A stretch of 64,000 nucleotides of DNA from Aquatica leii. Taxonomy: Eukaryota > Arthropoda > Insecta > Coleoptera > Lampyridae. Numbering within the stretch: position 1 is the stretch's first letter; every line of letters starts with the position of its first letter. Under the pieces are notes generated by a model, which was given only the letters and a program-made list of their open reading frames with translations, ran no database searches and had not been told where the DNA came from. Both the position numbers and the translations under genes were made by a program. This document shows positions 26,701 to 38,700 of this stretch, piece after piece. The stretch is taken from the NCBI GenBank assembly GCA_035610365.1, contig CM069439.1, positions 19,109,533 through 19,173,532 on the forward strand, given 5' to 3'.

Positions 26701-29700
26701 ATTGCTGCTAAAGAAATAGCATCCAGCTTAGACATAGAACCTAAATTCAAAAAACAAAGAAGGCTAAGAACGCAAAAAATTAAAAAAAACATTTTGATTA
26801 TGAATGTCAAGATGAACCGATCCCCGACGAAACTTTGAAGTTCAAAATTGATTGTTTTTTTAATGCTCTAGATGTAATCATAACATCAGTGGATGAGAGA
26901 TTCCAATTACTTTCTTCTTACTCTAATAATTTCGCGTTTTTATGGAATATAGCTTTTATATAAAAATTATTCTGAAAACGAACAATTAGAATTATGTCAA
27001 AAAATTGATAATTTATTAAATGACAAAACTCGCAATGAAGGAGACATAACTGCCGTGGTACTTGTTAAATAATTGCAATATTTACAAAATTTTGATTAAA
27101 AAGTTATTACGTCTCCAAAAGAAACTTTAAATTATATAACAATTAACAACTTAGTGGATTCGTTTTCTAATACGAGCATAATACTTCGTTTTTTACTAAC
27201 AATGCCCGTTTCCGTTGCTGCCGCAGAACGATCTTTTTCAAAACTCAAAATAATAAAAAAATATTTAAGATCGACCATAGGGCAAAACCGACTACGTAAT
27301 CTTGCTATCATTTCAATAGAAACGGACCAGCTAAAAGAATTAGACACTGAAGATTTATTTAAACAACTTCGAAGTGAAAAACAAGTTCTAATTGCCATTC
27401 TGGCTACTTATGCTATAAAACCCAATAAAAAACTGGAGAAAAATATACAAAACCTGAATAAATTCCAGGCAAAAGATGATAAATTACGTCAAGTTATAAA
27501 ACATCTACTGCATGAAGGGACAGGATGGGTCCTGGAAGCAGTCATACCTAAAGAATTAGAAAAAAGTATAATTCGATATTATCATTCTAGCTTGGGTCAT
27601 TTTGGTTCATCGAAGTGCATAAAGACTATTGTGGAACATTTTGTCTGAAGGGGCATGAGCTGTCACATAAAAAAAATGGTGTCCAGTGATCAGTGTCAAA
27701 AAACTAAACATTCAAATAAAAAGTATTGCAGTGAATATACTACTGTGCAACCAAGTAAAATAAATGAACTCTTCTGTGGTGATATGTATATGGGCCACTG
27801 CCTACTGGTAAATACGGGTTTTAATGTATATGTTTTTTAAATATGTTCGTTTATATCCCTTGCGCAAAATAACTCTTAAGAGACAATGCAATAATGTTTC
27901 ATTCTAAAACTTGGAATAAAAGTTAAAAGAAACGACAATAAAGTAACACATTACACCGTTAGATACCCTCAGAGATTGTCTAGTGAATGCATTAAGAAAA
28001 CGCTTGGACGATGTTTTCGTTTGTTAGTTAGCCATAAGTCTGTGTTGGAAAAAATAATTTTTTAATATATAATATAACATTCATCTACTGGTTTTACTCG
28101 AATGGAATTACATTTTGATATAAGCTAGACAGACCTCTTGCTGATTTGATTGAGTTTTTAGAAGGTTCCATTAATATTAGCTATTATCATAAAATCGCGG
28201 TTGCAAAAGGTAAAGAAAAAATCTAAGCATCAGAAACCATTTAAAAGTAATATTGGAGATAAGGTATTAGTAAAAACAGCCTATCTTTCTAATGCAATTA
28301 ACAAACAGATGTATACATTTTTTTATGTTTATTCAACCGGACATTAGAAACGGAGTCGTTACATAGTTTCGATGTTGAAGCACCAAGCAAATTCCATTGT
28401 ATATAGTTTATCATGTGTAAGAGAACTGCACATAGTTTCATCTAGCTTGTGGAGATTAAATAGACAAAAAGTCAAAGGCATATAATGCTGTCAATCCGAG
28501 ATCTTGACCTGAAAATCAAAGACAAAAAACGGAAACTACGGCGAACAAAAGAATCCCAGAGAATTAAAGATATCTAGTGACTGAGAATTTATCAACAAAT
28601 AAAAAAGCTATTAAAAAACTAGCATTTTGGCAAAGAAAGGACACAATCAACAAAAAACAACTTTACTTTTGTTACGGAAACATCGTAATTGGTACCCATA
28701 CGTAAATACCTATAATTTTAAAAATATAGAGCATAATGAAATCAGCTTTTACGACAACAGATTTAATAAAAAAAACTACGCAAGATCTGACTTGCTTAAA
28801 ATTACAATCAATACATTTTTTGCACTATTTATAATATACTGAGTCATAGCTTCATGCAGTAATATTTTTAGATGCTTATTAATTCTAAGTACTAAAATGT
28901 ATTGGAAAATGATTGATAAAAGCGCTCTAGGAAATATCCATCTTGATTCTAATTGCTTTTCACTTAAATCTAATTCGTTAAACGTAGATATTGATTCAAT
29001 AAAAATGTTTCCGTTTTAATGACTCTAAATTATCTCGATTATCGCTTTAAATGAAGATAAAGTTTCGCATGCAGTGCCACGCTTGACAGTTATCATCACC
29101 AAACGTTAACCGCAAAGCAATTTTGAGGCGCTAAATAGATTATGTAATTTGATAAATGGAAATTAGAGGGGTTGAACGCAAACCGTATCGGAGTAAAGTA
29201 ATTACAATCTGAGATAAATAATAATGTACTTACAGAAACGTCACACTCGGAAAGTACTCCAGAGCAATCGGTGCTTTGTACAGGGTTGCATGACGATCTT
29301 CTGTTGCTGGTGTTTAATTCCACTTTAAATCCACCAGCGGGTTCGTCGTTTTCCAAAACTGCTGTTAAGTATGAAATGTAAGAAGTCGCCAATCTCAAAG
29401 TTTTAATCTAAAATGTAGAGTTATTTTGCAGTTTGTGTGTTGCAAAAAAATACGTACTTTTGATAGTTTTGTGTCTGCGGGTACATTAGGTATACAGTCT
29501 CTTAAATCCGCGTATGCATTGTTAATCGATTGAGTCCGACGCCTCTCTTTTTTATTAGCTGTCGTTCGGCGTTTGACAACTCTTACGAAAGGGACTGTTG
29601 TTATATGTCGAACGGGATCAGTTTCGGAATGTACGGCGTCTAAATTACACTAAAATTACACCAGTCTAAATGACTCTAAAAGTCCACTTACCTGGTCTAT

Positions 29701-32700
29701 ATTGCGCTTGACAAATGTCGCCAGTTGCAAACGTTAGACTAGGATACGCTTGGTAAGGATTTCGAGCTACTACAATACTTGGTGAAGGAGTATCCGATCG
29801 TGGACTACTGCTGGTCCAAAAATTTGATTCTTCCCCAGTGCAAAGACTGTTTCCGTCTAAGAATATCAACAAAATCGTAACTACTCAAGTAGAATAATAA
29901 AAAATATACATCTAACTGTTATATTAACGTGTACAGTTTACATTTTGAAGAGCTGTGTTTATTTATAGTGTCTTTGAAAGAAAAAACTAGTAACTTTATT
30001 TTTCGTTTAATTCAATGAACTTAACATACGAAGTACATAATTCTATCCGATAAAGATATCTTTTAGAAAAAAATACTCGCGTTAACATTCTAAGAAAAAG
30101 ACAGGAAATTTGTTCTGTTCCACTTAAAGACGATTTATGCATCATTAGTGTTTTTGTAACGTAATCCGCCATTTTTTATTTTGTATAATGTACCAGCTAA
30201 AGCTTTTTAATTAGATTTTGTAGTACTATATAATATAGACGTATGTTTATATGCAATAATTAGCAAACTTTTGTGATAGGACACGATACAAAGACAACAG
30301 CATAATGTCATGTACAAACAACAAAATGGCAACCGTTTCTAAGTATACATTTAACATTTTTCATGGCAAAGTAAGGCTACGTTTTTTATATTTTTGTGAT
30401 GTAAAGTCTAAACAAAATTACACCTAAACATTGCTAAAATCTTTCAATTAAAAAAAAATAACAATACATGGAGCAATGTTTTGTAGTTTTACTACTTTCG
30501 TATTACGTTTGTTAAAAAATAGATTGTTACTATTTGATTACTAAAACTTTTTTCTTCTGCTGGTTAACTTTCAGTTTGCATATATTTTATTATCAAAGTG
30601 AGTTTTTTTTTGTTCTTTAAGTACTTGAATTTATTTTTGACAAAAAATAATTTAAGAAAAAAATGATTTACATTTATATGTAGAAGTTTCTGCCAGAAAA
30701 TACATACGAGGGTTGATCGGCGCAGTTAGGTCTCCAAATTGATGGTGCTTAAGTTCTTGCCCGAAATTTAGAACAAAAAAATCGGGTATAAAAACACAGA
30801 ACAGTTTTATTAAAATAGAAATAATTTTAAAACACCGATGGCATTTTCTTGTTTTCGTTTTGGCGGTAGCTGATAAACACCTGGAGGATATCGTGATGGT
30901 CGATACTTCTTGCTAGTTCATTTTCAATATTAAGAATTGACAAGTCACTGAAACGATTTTGACTCATTGTGCTTCGTAGCCAATTTTTTATTTGTCTCAT
31001 GGCAAAAAACGACCTTTCACAATATGCTGAGTTAACTGGTAGTATGACAGCAACTTTGAAAAGTTTATCATGTGTCCTGATTCAGTACTTTTTTAATGCA
31101 AACTTCGGTAATTGCACTAGTTGGCCCCTTGTTGTTTATCACTATATTCTTTAGAATCAACATTTCCGTTTTCAGAACATCTCTGTTTATTCCAAAAGTA
31201 GCGGAGTAATAATTCACAAAATTGAAATTACCTTCTAAATCGAATTTTAAAAAAATTGTCCACAGCAATTGCCATTTTTTGGCTTTCTGAGAAAAAGTGT
31301 ATTTTTAAATGACCTATTCATTATTGAGTCGAGTATACAGTAAAATATATTAATTCGGAACGTGTCTTTGAGCGTCAGAGACTCAGACTTATACTATTGT
31401 CATCAGTGAAGGAGACAAGATCGCTTGTGCTCGATCCTTTTGTGAACACAACAGCAAAATCTTTCAACAACTTTGACTTTTTTTTGAATTTCTAGTAGAT
31501 TTTATATCAGTGTTATTGCTTGTAGCAGTAACTTCAATTTCTTTCAATAGAGAGGAAAAGACTATCACTCCTCTTTTCTTCAAATATTTTTATCACGCCT
31601 TTAATTACATTTGAAGATTCTGCCAAAGTTCCTTTCTTACTTTGAAGCTTCTTGCTCAAAATATTGATCACATTCAATACATCTGTGAAAACATATAAAT
31701 GTGACAAGAATTTTATTGTTGTGATGCAATTGAAAAACCCAACAGCTTAAACAGCATTTTTATTTGCATTCTGTAAAACTCTTCTAATAACACTGGTCTG
31801 CATGAAAATCGGCCCTGATACCATTCTTGACGATTCATATGTAAAATGACCTCCTGAATCCAAAAATGAGTTCCGTTTTTACCCATCACCCACCTATTTT
31901 GGGGGGACCCCATTTGTATTTTATTTTTTGCATTTTTTTTTAGAATTTTAACTTGTAGCCGCTAAACATCCCAAAGCAGGTAATAAAATTTATACCAAAG
32001 TATATGGCAAAAGTTTTGCTATAAAATGTATATAGAAACAACAATAAAATACAAATATATAAGAACAGTAAAAAAAACAGTTAGGAAGATTCACTGCACG
32101 ACGCTCTTCTCATTATAGTATATTACATTGTTTGCTTAACTGCTTCGATCAGTACATCTATAGCTGTTGCAGAGTTAACTTGTCGACGTTTTAAACGTGC
32201 TGGATTTTGTGTTCATTTTTGTTCATTTGTGTAAAACAGTAAAACTACTTTTACTCCGGATTTTTTCAAGTGACTAAGTGTGATTTGTGGTTAATGTTGG
32301 GCGTTAAATTACTGTTTAATTATGCCACGCGAGTGTAAAAATCATCCCGATAGCTTCTGCTATGTCTGCGGGGAATTAACTTTAAAAGCCCAACGAAAAC
32401 CCCTTTTTCCGCTTGTTAAAACAGCTTATAAATTGTACTTTGATTGTCAAGTTGGCGACCAGGACAAGACTTGGGCTCCATCAGTTTGCTGTACGACTTG
32501 TTACAGTAGTTGCCCATGGTATGGCGTGAACCTCGCTGTCATCTTACAGATTGTTACTTTTGTATGACTTCCACCGTCGGGTTTTCAAGCAAAAGTAAGC
32601 ATACAATTCAGTATCCCAATAATCCGTCAGCTCTAAGACCTGTTCCTCATAACGATACTTTGCGAATCCCAGAGCCCCCAAACACTTATACTCTAGAGCC

Positions 32701-35700
32701 GGAAATTGACTTAAAAGACTCTGAGCTACAACCTGGGGCTTCGAATGATACGTTCAATGATGATGAAGAGTATTCCGCAGATTTAGTTTCTCGGCAACCT
32801 CACCTCCTCACCCAATCGGAATTAAATGATCTGGTCAGAGATTTGCAGTTACCCAAGACTAAATCTCAGCTCCTAGGATCGCGACCAACAGTGGAATCTC
32901 TTAGAAAAGGGAGTAAAAATATCTTCTTACAGGACCAGACAAGCAACCCTGAAACGTCTTTTCTCAGAAGATAAAGGTTTAGTGTTCTGCCCTAATGCAA
33001 ATTTATTGATGACAGAGCTGCAGATGCTATGTGACCCAGACAAATGGAGACTGTTTATAAACTCATCAAAAACAAGCTTAAAGGTTGTCCTGTTGGCAAA
33101 TGGGAATGACTTCCCATCAGTTCCAGTTGCATACTCTGTTGATATGAAGGAAACGTACGAAAACATCTTCAGAATCCTTGATAAAATTAGTTATAATGAT
33201 TATACGTGGAAATTTTGCGCTGACTTAAAAGTTGTTGCTCTACTCACGGGCCTGCAATCAGGATTCACAAAATATTGCTGCTTCTTTTGTGAATGGGATA
33301 GCCGAGCCCGAGATAAACATTACATCGTACGGGACTGGCCTCTGCGAGAAAATCTTATTCCTGGTCAGAAAAATGTCGCCCACAATCCTTTGGTTCCAAA
33401 GGAAAATATTTACTTACCACCTTTACACATCAAACTTGGATTGATCAAGCAGTTTGTGAAAGCAGTGGACAAGACAGGTGGCGCATTTCAATTTTTGAAA
33501 ACTAAATTTCCTCGTCTTAGCGAAGCTAAAATCAAAGAAGGCGTTTTTGTTGGTCCCCAGATTAGACAACTCTTCCAAAATTCGACGTTTATTGAACACC
33601 TAAATCGAAAAGAAAAACGCTTGGCTTGCATTTCAAAACGTTTGTAAGAACTTCCTGGGTAACCACAAAAGTGAAGATTATGTCGCTCACGTTGAGGAAC
33701 TGCTTTTAGCGTACAAGGACATAGGATGTAACATGTCTCTTAAAGTTCATTTCCTTCACTCGTATCTGGATTTTTTCCCTGAAAATTTAGGAGCAGTCTC
33801 GGATGAACACGGGGAATGGTTCCATCAAGACATCGCTAAGCTGGAGAAAAGATTTTCAGGGAAGTGGAATGCAAGCATGTTGGCGGAGTACTGCTGGTTT
33901 TTGAAACGAGAGAGCTATACCTCAGGGTATAAAAGGAAAGCAAGCACCAAGTAACGATGAATATCTTTTTATTTATTACTGTTTATAGCTAAAATAGTTC
34001 TTTTTCCCATTTAAATTAAATTCATGTCCATATATTTATTATTATAATAATTATTATAATTATTATTATCGTTCGATAAATAAATTATAATTAATTTATC
34101 GAAAAGTGGTAAAATTAGAGATTTGGGGCTCCCTCGAAAATAGTGGGTGATGGAAGAAAACAGAAGACATATTTGGATTCAGGACGTCATTTTACATAAG
34201 AATCACCCGGAATAGTGTCAGGGCTCGATAAAAAATAGTTTTTTGCAGACCAGTGTAATTGAATGATAGAGGTATAAAGTTTCTTCACTCCTTTACAATT
34301 TTATGCTTTGCAATTCTACCTAGTTAACTCAGTAACTCTGAGTTTCATTTTCTTTTGAAGATCTATATACTTTTCATGCAATGAAGGTTGTGAAAAATGC
34401 ACATACAGGGCTTTCAATGTGTTAAAAAATTTTTAAACACCTTCGGTGTTGCCACAAGTATCAACAACAGCAAGATTCAGTCTGCGAGCCATGTATGTAA
34501 GCAGCTTCAGGATAAACTTCTCTCAACTTCGCTTGTACTCCTTCTATCCTTCCAGACATTACACTTGCTCCATCGTATGACTGGCCGACAATTGGTATTT
34601 GTTGTCAAACTCAAGTTTTTTAATAGTCTCAATTATAAGATCACATGGACTTGTGCGTCTCGTTTGTAGAAAATTAAAAAAAAAAAACAAAAAAGTGTTC
34701 TTAAGTTTCCAGGTTGGTATTTATGTATCTAACACATAAAGATAACTGCTGTCGTTTAAAACTTCTTGCTTCATCAACAATAATGCTAAACATTCCACAA
34801 TCTCTGACATCACATACGATTTTTTTCGGTACCAAATTAGAGCAGATAGCAATTATCTCATTTTGAATATCTGAGCTACTCAAATTAAAATATTTATTAT
34901 AAGACTTCGAAAGAGAAATATGTCGACAAAACAGTTCACAACTTTCTTTTAAGTTTTCTTTGTTTGACAAGCTGTCGTTTTCGTTGTGCTTTGGCACGAT
35001 AACGTCAGCACTACATCAGTGATTGTTTTAAAATATTCCTGGTTTAAATCTCCGTGAGCAGAGGATATTTGTGAAATCACAAACCCTGGTTTTTTTGTTT
35101 GCTGAAAAGCAGAATGCTTTTGTGCATTTTTCAAGAGATTCACAGTGACGCCATATTTTTGAAGCCTTTCTTTCTATGCGAGGGTTGCATATATTAAAAA
35201 TAACTAAAACAATGATTGAAGTGTAAAAACTTTTTTATTGTTTTTCAAAATACTCTCATTTAATATCTACACATTTTTGAATTTGATTAAACTAATTGGC
35301 ATAGCAGCTTTTCCATTCCGAAGTAAGTATCTTCAAAATATGTTTTTTTGAATGCATTAACAACCTCTTGTGGTGTCCACATAGTTTATTCTTCACTTGA
35401 GAAAACAAATACAAATAATTTGGTGCTAAATTAAGGCTTGACCCATCAGTTCGACGATTTAACTGCACAAATAGTCATGGTAGAAAATGATTCTTTGTTG
35501 GGGGCTTGTTTTCTTTATTTTACTGAAAACTTCTGGCAAACAAATGATTGTGTATCATTCAGAGTTGACCGTTCTACGTTGCTCTAAGGGCACGATTGCT
35601 ACATGGCCATTTATATCGAAGAAACCGACCACCATTGGCTTCTAAGCGCTGCGAGCACGAACAATTTTTGTTGAATTTGGCTCATTTTGGAAGACCTATA

Positions 35701-38700
35701 CAGTTGACTGCTGTTTAGTTTAGTTTAAGTTCACGATTCGTTACCTGAGTAGATCTTATACACTGCATTTAATGCACCGCGGTTGTATTTTGCAATCATT
35801 TCCTTGCTCCAATTTACACCAGTTTTTTTTTTTTGATCTATTGTTAAATTGTGCGAAATCCAACGGAAACAAATCTTTTTGATGGCTAAATGTTTATGCA
35901 ATATCTTACATATCTTTGTCATACTAATGCCCAGAAACACCTCAATTTCACGATAGGTCAATGACAATCTTGCATTATCAGTTCGTACACAGCATCAATG
36001 TTTTCTAGCACAACGACCAATTTTGGACGACCACGGGCACATTTGAATTCACTAAACCTTCATCACCAAAAATCGCAGAAAGTTAATCGCACACTGTTGA
36101 TGAGTATATCAAAGTCAAAAATCGTAAAAAGTTATCGCACGAAAATCTTCCCGGTTCAAATTCATTTTTTTGGCAATATGAAATTTTCATTTTACTGTCT
36201 GTATGACAACAAGTTTTAGCTACGTATACTGTCAAAAGTGTCACACTTTGCGATGACACAGTCAGATCGCGCCTAGGAATAGCAGCGTTGCTAATTCTCA
36301 ATACATACATAGCAATCCTTGTAAATGGGTAGAAAACAATATAAATATTTAAAAACAACGGAATAACTTTGCTAAATTTTACTACTAAGCAATAAACTGC
36401 TTACTAGGCACTACAAACGATTAGTGTAAAGCACTTATATTAAGACATCATTTGAAGATTTGTTAATGCTTGTAATTTCATCTCAGATATATCTACTACA
36501 TTTTGCAATATTACTAGTAACCTTTTTTCCGAAAAGTAACAGTTGTTTGAAGGTTTGGCAAAAAACAAGAAATAAAACTGCACATATAAAAAGTACCAAG
36601 CTAAAATGTGAACACTAAATAAAAGAAACGTGAAGATTCAGGTACAGATGGATGTATTCGAATTTGTATTTTGGAAACAAACTTTGTTCAAAACAAACTT
36701 ACTTCTATAAAAAAAAAGTTAACCCGTAATTAAACTAAACATTTTTTATTTGCGCGTCAATACAATAGACACAATAAACCAACAAATTGCAGTGCATCTG
36801 AAGCTCTGAAATCACTAAGTAGACAGACATATTGCTTCTGCATCCAAATTCTTCAGTGCAATATTTACCCGTATACACGCATTTCAAAGTCCTAAAACAT
36901 CTGCATTTAAATAAGTAACAAATCAATATTTTGTCAAAAAATTTTACGATAACAAAAATTTGTTCATTAAGTATTGTTAAATTGTCTAGAGATATATTGA
37001 TAATTCTAGAATAATGGAAATGCAAAACGGTTTACGTACGAGTTTAATGATTTTCTGCTTAAACGGTCTATGTGCCATCATTTGTCTAAAGGGTTTAATC
37101 AAACCGGAAGCAAATGAAGATGTTGATGCTGCTGGTATCAGCATCAGAAAAAAAAGAAAAAAGTTGAAACTTACTGGTCTACCACATAGAAATTATAACG
37201 CCAAGCAAGTATTTGCTAAAAAAACACCCGTCGCAGAAGTAAGAGAGCTATTACCTCACATTCTACGTCTTATCTTCTTAACGCAGTGTTTTATTTTAGA
37301 TGCATTGCTCTTGCTAGTACCAAATTGTACTCAACTTCCAACTATGATAAACAAAGTACTGTCCTTCTCACTTTTAGTCAGGACGCCACAGGAAATGCGA
37401 GGTACCGGTGGCTAATCGTAGACAATGGTTGGGGTGAGCACATTCAAGTATGCAGAAAAACTTTTGTTGAGATATTCAATTTAAGTCACCAAGAATTTCA
37501 GAAACTAACCGAAAGAAAAAAAACGAGGTAATCTAAAATTCTTCGATCAATGCAGAAAAAACAGCAAACGTGTAAATTTCTCAGAACACATAAGACAGGA
37601 AGTGGAAGAACACATAAATAGATTTCCTAAAGAAGAGAATTACTAAAGTCAAAGCAAATCGAGAAGGGAATTTGTGCAGAACTTAAGGGGAGGTTTACTT
37701 GTATTTGACTGAAAAGTAAGCAAACTTTGATGTTTATTTGTGCCAGAGTAAAAATACTTAAAAACTTCTGATTTTGATCATTATATTCGTCAAGAATTTA
37801 GCAATAAGTGATATTTTTTGAAAATTTAAAAACAAAATGGTGGTTTAGAATGGCGGTTTGCATGGACTGCTATTGACCCAAAATTAATCCACAACTTCGA
37901 GTCTTCGCCCTCTCGTGGTGAACCGAAATCAAAAATATTTTTTGGTATTAAAGTTTATAAAATTCCTTATGACTTATACCTAACTAGAATGAAGTTGGAC
38001 CAAAATTAACAAAAATATGGACACTAGAACATAAAAGTTAATTTTTTACCTCTTTTTTTTAACTTTAAACTCTCTTAAAAAATATTGATTAACACTTTTT
38101 TTCTTCATTTTAGGTGTAAGTCATACAAAAAAGTATATCTTTTAAGGCATACTTTGCAGAATGTAAATCAAATGAATTGTTCAAGCCCTATGCTCGAAGT
38201 TGTAGTGAAAAATGTAGTTTCGAGGAAAACGCGTTTAAAGTTATGGTAAAGTTTAGCTTGGGATTATATTCTCGTTTGCATGACAAGTCTTAGTTGCTAT
38301 ACGTTTTCGGGGTTGCTGAATACAAATCTTAAATCAATTTTGCAAAATTCAAAATGGCGGATCCAATATGGCCAACCAAAGAATTTTTGTTCGCTATAAT
38401 TTAAAACAGAATTTCAACTTATTGGTCTTTTTTAGCCGTAAATTGATTTCTTTCGAAATGTTTTTTCCAACCTTGAGAAAGTGCTGGTCTCGTTTTCGGC
38501 ATTTTATTGAAATGAGAAACTATGAGGGCGAAAAATGTTAGTAACGCAGGTTCTCGTCGGTTTTACTTTGTTTAATTGTAATAAAATGTGCACGCTCGAT
38601 TAAGGAAATAACCATATAAAACATGAAAAAATTATTACTTATTACTTACATCGGTCTCGTAAACTACAATATTAGTTTTTTTAAAGAATAAAATATAGTG

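Larger units (their letters stand above)
22523..27415 (+). mobile_element. hAT transposon copy 1, interrupted by a rosa-type mariner
   Basis: The proposed left end CAGCCCCGCGCCGTACA (22523) is matched by CAGTCGCGCGCCGTACA in copy 2 (49193), and the following ~200 bp are shared. The interior encodes a broken hAT transposase. The element is split at 25002-26548 by a mariner. The right terminus was not found: coding sequence runs directly into gypsy-like pol near 27420, so the 3' end is probably lost. It lies in hand intron 4, antisense to hand. Confidence 0.75.
23303..27415 (+). pseudogene. hAT transposase (TTF zinc finger and DUF4371 type), broken
   Basis: The ATG at 23303 starts a Ser-rich N-terminus. 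The 23640-24010 stretch, in shifted frames, gives the TTF-type zinc-finger region ([13 protein letters not shown], then [16 protein letters not shown]). 24291-24671 is the DUF4371-like catalytic start ([32 protein letters not shown]). After the mariner insert, 26551-26838 continues the catalytic region. 27154 onward has the C-terminal dimerisation domain ([20 protein letters not shown]). It resembles transposases annotated as ZMYM1-like or '52 kDa repressor'-like in insects. Multiple stops and frameshifts leave no functional protein. Confidence 0.85.
30827..35185 (-). pseudogene. hAT transposase copy 3 (different family), split by a CACTG-ended transposon
   Basis: On the minus strand, about 35180-34700 encodes [20 protein letters not shown] and then [21 protein letters not shown], the DUF4371-type catalytic start. 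34650-34380 reads [20 protein letters not shown] and then [10 protein letters not shown] in two frames. After the insert (31791-34255), the frame resumes downstream. It ends in the dimerisation domain with [20 protein letters not shown] and the stop at 30829-30827. Several frameshifts are present. The N-terminal zinc finger is missing, probably removed by the adjoining mariner. Its protein differs clearly from hAT copies 1 and 2. Confidence 0.8.

Noticed and set aside
34020-34110. AT-rich palindromic stretch (ATTATTATAATAATTATTATA)
   Set aside because: Low-complexity sequence inside the CACTG-ended element; no origin or regulatory role can be supported.
36735-37025. 96-codon Cys-containing minus-strand frame
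   Set aside because: No recognisable pattern and it lies in intronic sequence beside TE remnants.
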